Shown here: positions 5,018 through 6,676 of the stretch, piece after piece
Layout of the letters: each line of letters begins with the position of its first letter
Position numbering within the stretch: position 1 is the first letter of the stretch
Source of the DNA: JAPLYB01 sp964481435
GTDB lineage: Archaea; Nanobdellota; Nanobdellia; Pacearchaeales; UBA284
DNA: 6,676 nucleotides
Reading direction: 5' to 3'
NCBI GenBank assembly: GCA_964481435.1
Contig: CAYZTH010000033.1
Coordinates: 1 to 6,676 of the forward strand
Made by a program: the position numbers and the translations under genes
Notes under the pieces: model-generated
Database searches by the model: none
Told to the model about the DNA's origin: nothing
The model's input: only the letters and a program-made list of their open reading frames with translations

Positions 5018-6006
5018 TGATAACCCTTGGAATAGAATGCACGGCACATACCTTTGGCATTGCAATTCTAAAAGATAAGAAATTCCTCTGCAACCTGCGA
5101 GACATGTATAAAACAGAAAAAGGAGGAATAATTCCAATTGATGCAGCTAAACATCACGAACAAATTAAAGATAAACTTCTTGAGCAAGCTCTTGAAATAT
5201 CAAAAATCAATCTCTCTGACATAAACCTGATTGCCCTATCAAACGCTCCAGGCTTATCTCCCTGTTTGCTTCAAGGAATGAAATTCGCAAAAGAACTCTC
5301 AAACAAACTTAAAATTCCACTTGTTCCTGTAAATCACTGCATTGCTCATCTTGAGATAGGAGAGATAACAAAAGCAAAAGACCCGGTCTTATTATACTGT
5401 TCAGGAGCAAACACCCAAGTTATTGCCTATGCTGCAGGAAAATACAGAATTTTTGGAGAGACTCTTGACATGGGCATTGGAAACTTCATAGATACCTTTG
5501 GGAGATATGCAAATCTAGGTTTTCCAGCAGGTGCAAAGATAGAAGAACTCGCAAAAAAATACCCAGACAAAACCAAATTGATTCAGCTTCCCTACTCAGT
5601 CAAAGGAATGGATGTGGCTTTTGCAGGCCTCTTAACAAACTTAAAACAAAAGCTTGACTCAAAGAAATTCTCTTTAGAAGCCCTATCGTTCTCACTGCAA
5701 GAGACAGCCTTCGCAATGCTCATAGAAGTTGCAGAACGTGCCATGGCACACCTCAATAAGAAAGAGCTTTTATTAGGAGGCGGAGTTGCCTGTAATACCC
5801 GACTTTGTGAAATGGCAAAGATAATGTGCAAGGAAAGGAAAGCCAAATGCTTCATCCCTGAAAAGCAATTCCTTGTAGACAATGCTGCCATGATTGCCTG
5901 GCTCGGCCAGAAGATGTTCAAAGCAGGAATAAGGAAAGATGCAAGCCAGATTGACATCCTCCCATATCAAAGAACAGATGATGTTGAAGTTACTTGGAGA
6001 AACTAA
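5017..6006 (+). CDS. kae1: tRNA N6-adenosine threonylcarbamoyltransferase, KEOPS subunit Kae1
   Basis: A 329-residue ASKHA-fold enzyme that, within the KEOPS complex, transfers the threonylcarbamoyl group from threonylcarbamoyl-AMP (made by Sua5/TsaC) to N6 of A37 in tRNAs reading ANN codons. Visible hallmarks are GIECTAHT (5-12), KHHEQ (45-49), the metal ligands His107 and His111 in NHCIAH, the archaeal ligand Tyr127 in LLYCSG, and Asp288 in VDNAAMI. GETLD (147-151), KGMD (196-199), GGGVACN (254-260) and the archaeal tail RTDDVEVTW are also present. Length is normal for stand-alone Kae1, with no Bud32 kinase fused at the C-terminus and no other KEOPS gene nearby. Several positions that are nearly invariant in Kae1/TsaD are changed: SGANTQ for SGGNTQ, FPAG for FPGG, DNAAM for DNGAM, NAPGLSP for QGPGLGP. 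The metal site is intact, so activity is expected. It is expressed with the HAD gene and ends by overlapping the stop of the opposing HD gene by 4 bases. Confidence 0.97.
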   Translation: MITLGIECTAHTFGIAILKDKKFLCNLRDMYKTEKGGIIPIDAAKHHEQIKDKLLEQALEISKINLSDINLIALSNAPGLSPCLLQGMKFAKELSNKLKIPLVPVNHCIAHLEIGEITKAKDPVLLYCSGANTQVIAYAAGKYRIFGETLDMGIGNFIDTFGRYANLGFPAGAKIEELAKKYPDKTKLIQLPYSVKGMDVAFAGLLTNLKQKLDSKKFSLEALSFSLQETAFAMLIEVAERAMAHLNKKELLLGGGVACNTRLCEMAKIMCKERKAKCFIPEKQFLVDNAAMIAWLGQKMFKAGIRKDASQIDILPYQRTDDVEVTWRN

Positions 6007-6563
6007 ATAGAATTTATTTCTTTTTTCAAATCTTTCATCATTTTAGGATAAAGCTCTTTAGCTTTTTTTGTTGAAATCCAATCAGGCATTTCTTTTTCCA
6101 ATTTTGCTAAAATGTGAGGTATCTCTGTTTTCTTAAATTTCCTTATTAAATGTTCTGCATCTAACTTACTCAAGCTATCTGCATCTACTAAAATTGCTTC
6201 ATCTCCATTTTCAGAATGATGCTTATCTGCTGCACCAATTAACCTAATAATAGTCTTTACATCTTTTTCCTCAAATTTCAACTCTTCTAAAGCTAGCCTA
6301 ACCCTCTTTTCAGTATTTTTATTAGCTTTTGGTTCTAGTTTAAGCATTTCATCATCAAAACTCAAAAGTTTATCTGAAGTAAGTTCAAACCAACCAATAT
6401 CATGTATGTACGCTGCAGAAATCAACAATTTTAAATCTGCTCTTCCCTTTCCTAATATCTTAACCCATTTAACCACATTTAGAGCATGATACCAATCACC
6501 CGGACGACATCTGATAAGGTAGTGCTCGGCAACCTTCTTAATTTCTTCTTCTGAAATTCCCAT
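6003..6563 (-). CDS. HD-domain phosphohydrolase
   Basis: A 186-residue soluble protein with an HD-superfamily metal site: His26 in DWYHALNV, His54-Asp55 in AAYIHDIGW, and Asp127 or Asp129 in LVDADSLSKL. His115-His116 in ADKHHSEN lie where many HD hydrolases carry extra ligands. Residues 1-25 form a leading helix and residues about 135-186 a lysine-rich helical tail. HD enzymes hydrolyse phosphoester bonds in nucleotides or related small molecules with divalent metals. The substrate is not evident, and the short single-domain form argues against the GTPase-like and cyclic-di-GMP HD-GYP groups. It has its own leaderless promoter and converges on kae1 with a 4-base stop overlap, so the two genes share no transcript strand, although read-through antisense RNA is possible. 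Confidence 0.88.
   Translation of the reverse strand: MGISEEEIKKVAEHYLIRCRPGDWYHALNVVKWVKILGKGRADLKLLISAAYIHDIGWFELTSDKLLSFDDEMLKLEPKANKNTEKRVRLALEELKFEEKDVKTIIRLIGAADKHHSENGDEAILVDADSLSKLDAEHLIRKFKKTEIPHILAKLEKEMPDWISTKKAKELYPKMMKDLKKEINSI
6021..6026 (+). terminator. T-run terminator of the HAD-kae1 operon
   Basis: TTTATTTC followed by six T begins shortly after the kae1 stop. It lies inside the last codons of the opposing HD gene (Lys codons on the minus strand), so terminator and coding sequence share the same bases. Confidence 0.45.
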
Positions 6564-6584
6564 GAATGCTTAAGGTTATTTTAT

Positions 6585-6592
6585 TTATATAA
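6585..6592 (-). promoter_or_regulatory. TATA box of the HD-domain gene
   Basis: TTATATAA on the minus strand is centred 25-26 bp before the ATG at 6563, so the mRNA should be leaderless. No Shine-Dalgarno sequence is present in the gap. The right hairpin element starts about 30 bp upstream of the box. Confidence 0.65.
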
Positions 6593-6623
6593 CTTACTTA
6601 AGACTATACGGATGAACTCGCAG

Positions 6624-6654
6624 TGTGCGTCCCACAGACATATGTCGTAGGTCA
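6624..6654 (-). repeat. Hairpin element, right copy (palindrome GACATATGTC)
   Basis: Read on the minus strand it has TGACCTA, one spacer base, GACATATGTC (6637-6646), seven bases, then CGCACA. The left copy at 21-52 has TGGCCTA, two bases, the same palindrome, seven bases and CGCACA. The fold here is CCUAC-GAC, an AUAU loop, then GUC, a bulged U and GUGGG, so stem sequences differ between copies while the hairpin and loop are kept. It lies upstream of the HD gene promoter. Function unknown. Confidence 0.5.
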
Positions 6655-6676
6655 AAATAATCTGCTAAAATCAAAG

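Noticed and set aside
5592..5970. Minus-strand frames inside kae1
   Set aside because: They lie fully within a gene of certain identity and show no motifs of their own.
21..6654. Terminal inverted repeats of a transposon
   Set aside because: No transposase, integrase or target-site duplication is visible, and the enclosed genes are mostly unrelated housekeeping-type genes including kae1.
1..6676. CRISPR array, tRNA or rRNA gene
   Set aside because: Reading both strands showed no regularly spaced direct repeats, no cloverleaf with a TTCGA-type T-loop, and no conserved rRNA segments.

Overview
The window reads as archaeal DNA from an AT-rich genome, most likely of the DPANN type (Woesearchaeota- or Pacearchaeota-like). 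That lineage guess is an inference. The archaeal call rests on a clear archaeal Kae1 (the KEOPS tRNA-modification subunit with the archaeal tyrosine metal ligand and the RTDxVEVTW tail), on TATA boxes sitting 25-27 or about 33 bp before start codons, and on short T-run terminators. There are seven protein genes, no rRNA or tRNA that I can recognise, no CRISPR array and no transposase.

Layout. Positions 1-63 hold no gene but contain a palindrome-centred hairpin element (21-52). On the minus strand lie a 533-residue membrane protein with a short collagen-like tract and a C-terminal coiled coil (64-1665) and, upstream of it, a zinc-ribbon plus Hsp20/p23-like protein (1814-2611). A divergent promoter region (2612-2758) separates these from a plus-strand helical protein of unknown function (2759-3463). 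That gene converges on a minus-strand nucleotidyltransferase with a HEPN-like tail (3506-4342). A second divergent promoter region (4343-4453) leads into a two-gene plus-strand operon: a HAD-family hydrolase (4454-5017) and kae1 (5017-6006), which overlap by one base. kae1 runs tail-to-tail into an HD-domain phosphohydrolase on the minus strand (6003-6563), with the two stop codons overlapping. The last 113 bases hold the HD gene's promoter and a second, inverted copy of the hairpin element (6624-6654).

How the genes relate. Only HAD-kae1 looks like a true operon. The other genes appear to be single transcription units. kae1 has the one firm pathway role (threonylcarbamoylation of A37 in tRNAs reading ANN codons). 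None of the other KEOPS subunits is visible here. The HAD, HD and nucleotidyltransferase proteins are enzymes with recognisable active sites but unknown substrates. The membrane protein, the zinc-ribbon/Hsp20 protein and the 234-residue helical protein have no known function.

Most unusual points: the matching hairpin elements near both window ends; the membrane protein, whose predicted topology puts collagen-like and coiled-coil regions inside the cell; a Kae1 with several near-invariant glycines changed; and a structured, relatively GC-rich patch in an otherwise AT-rich intergenic gap. I did not find convincing evidence of a complete new defence or mobile system.
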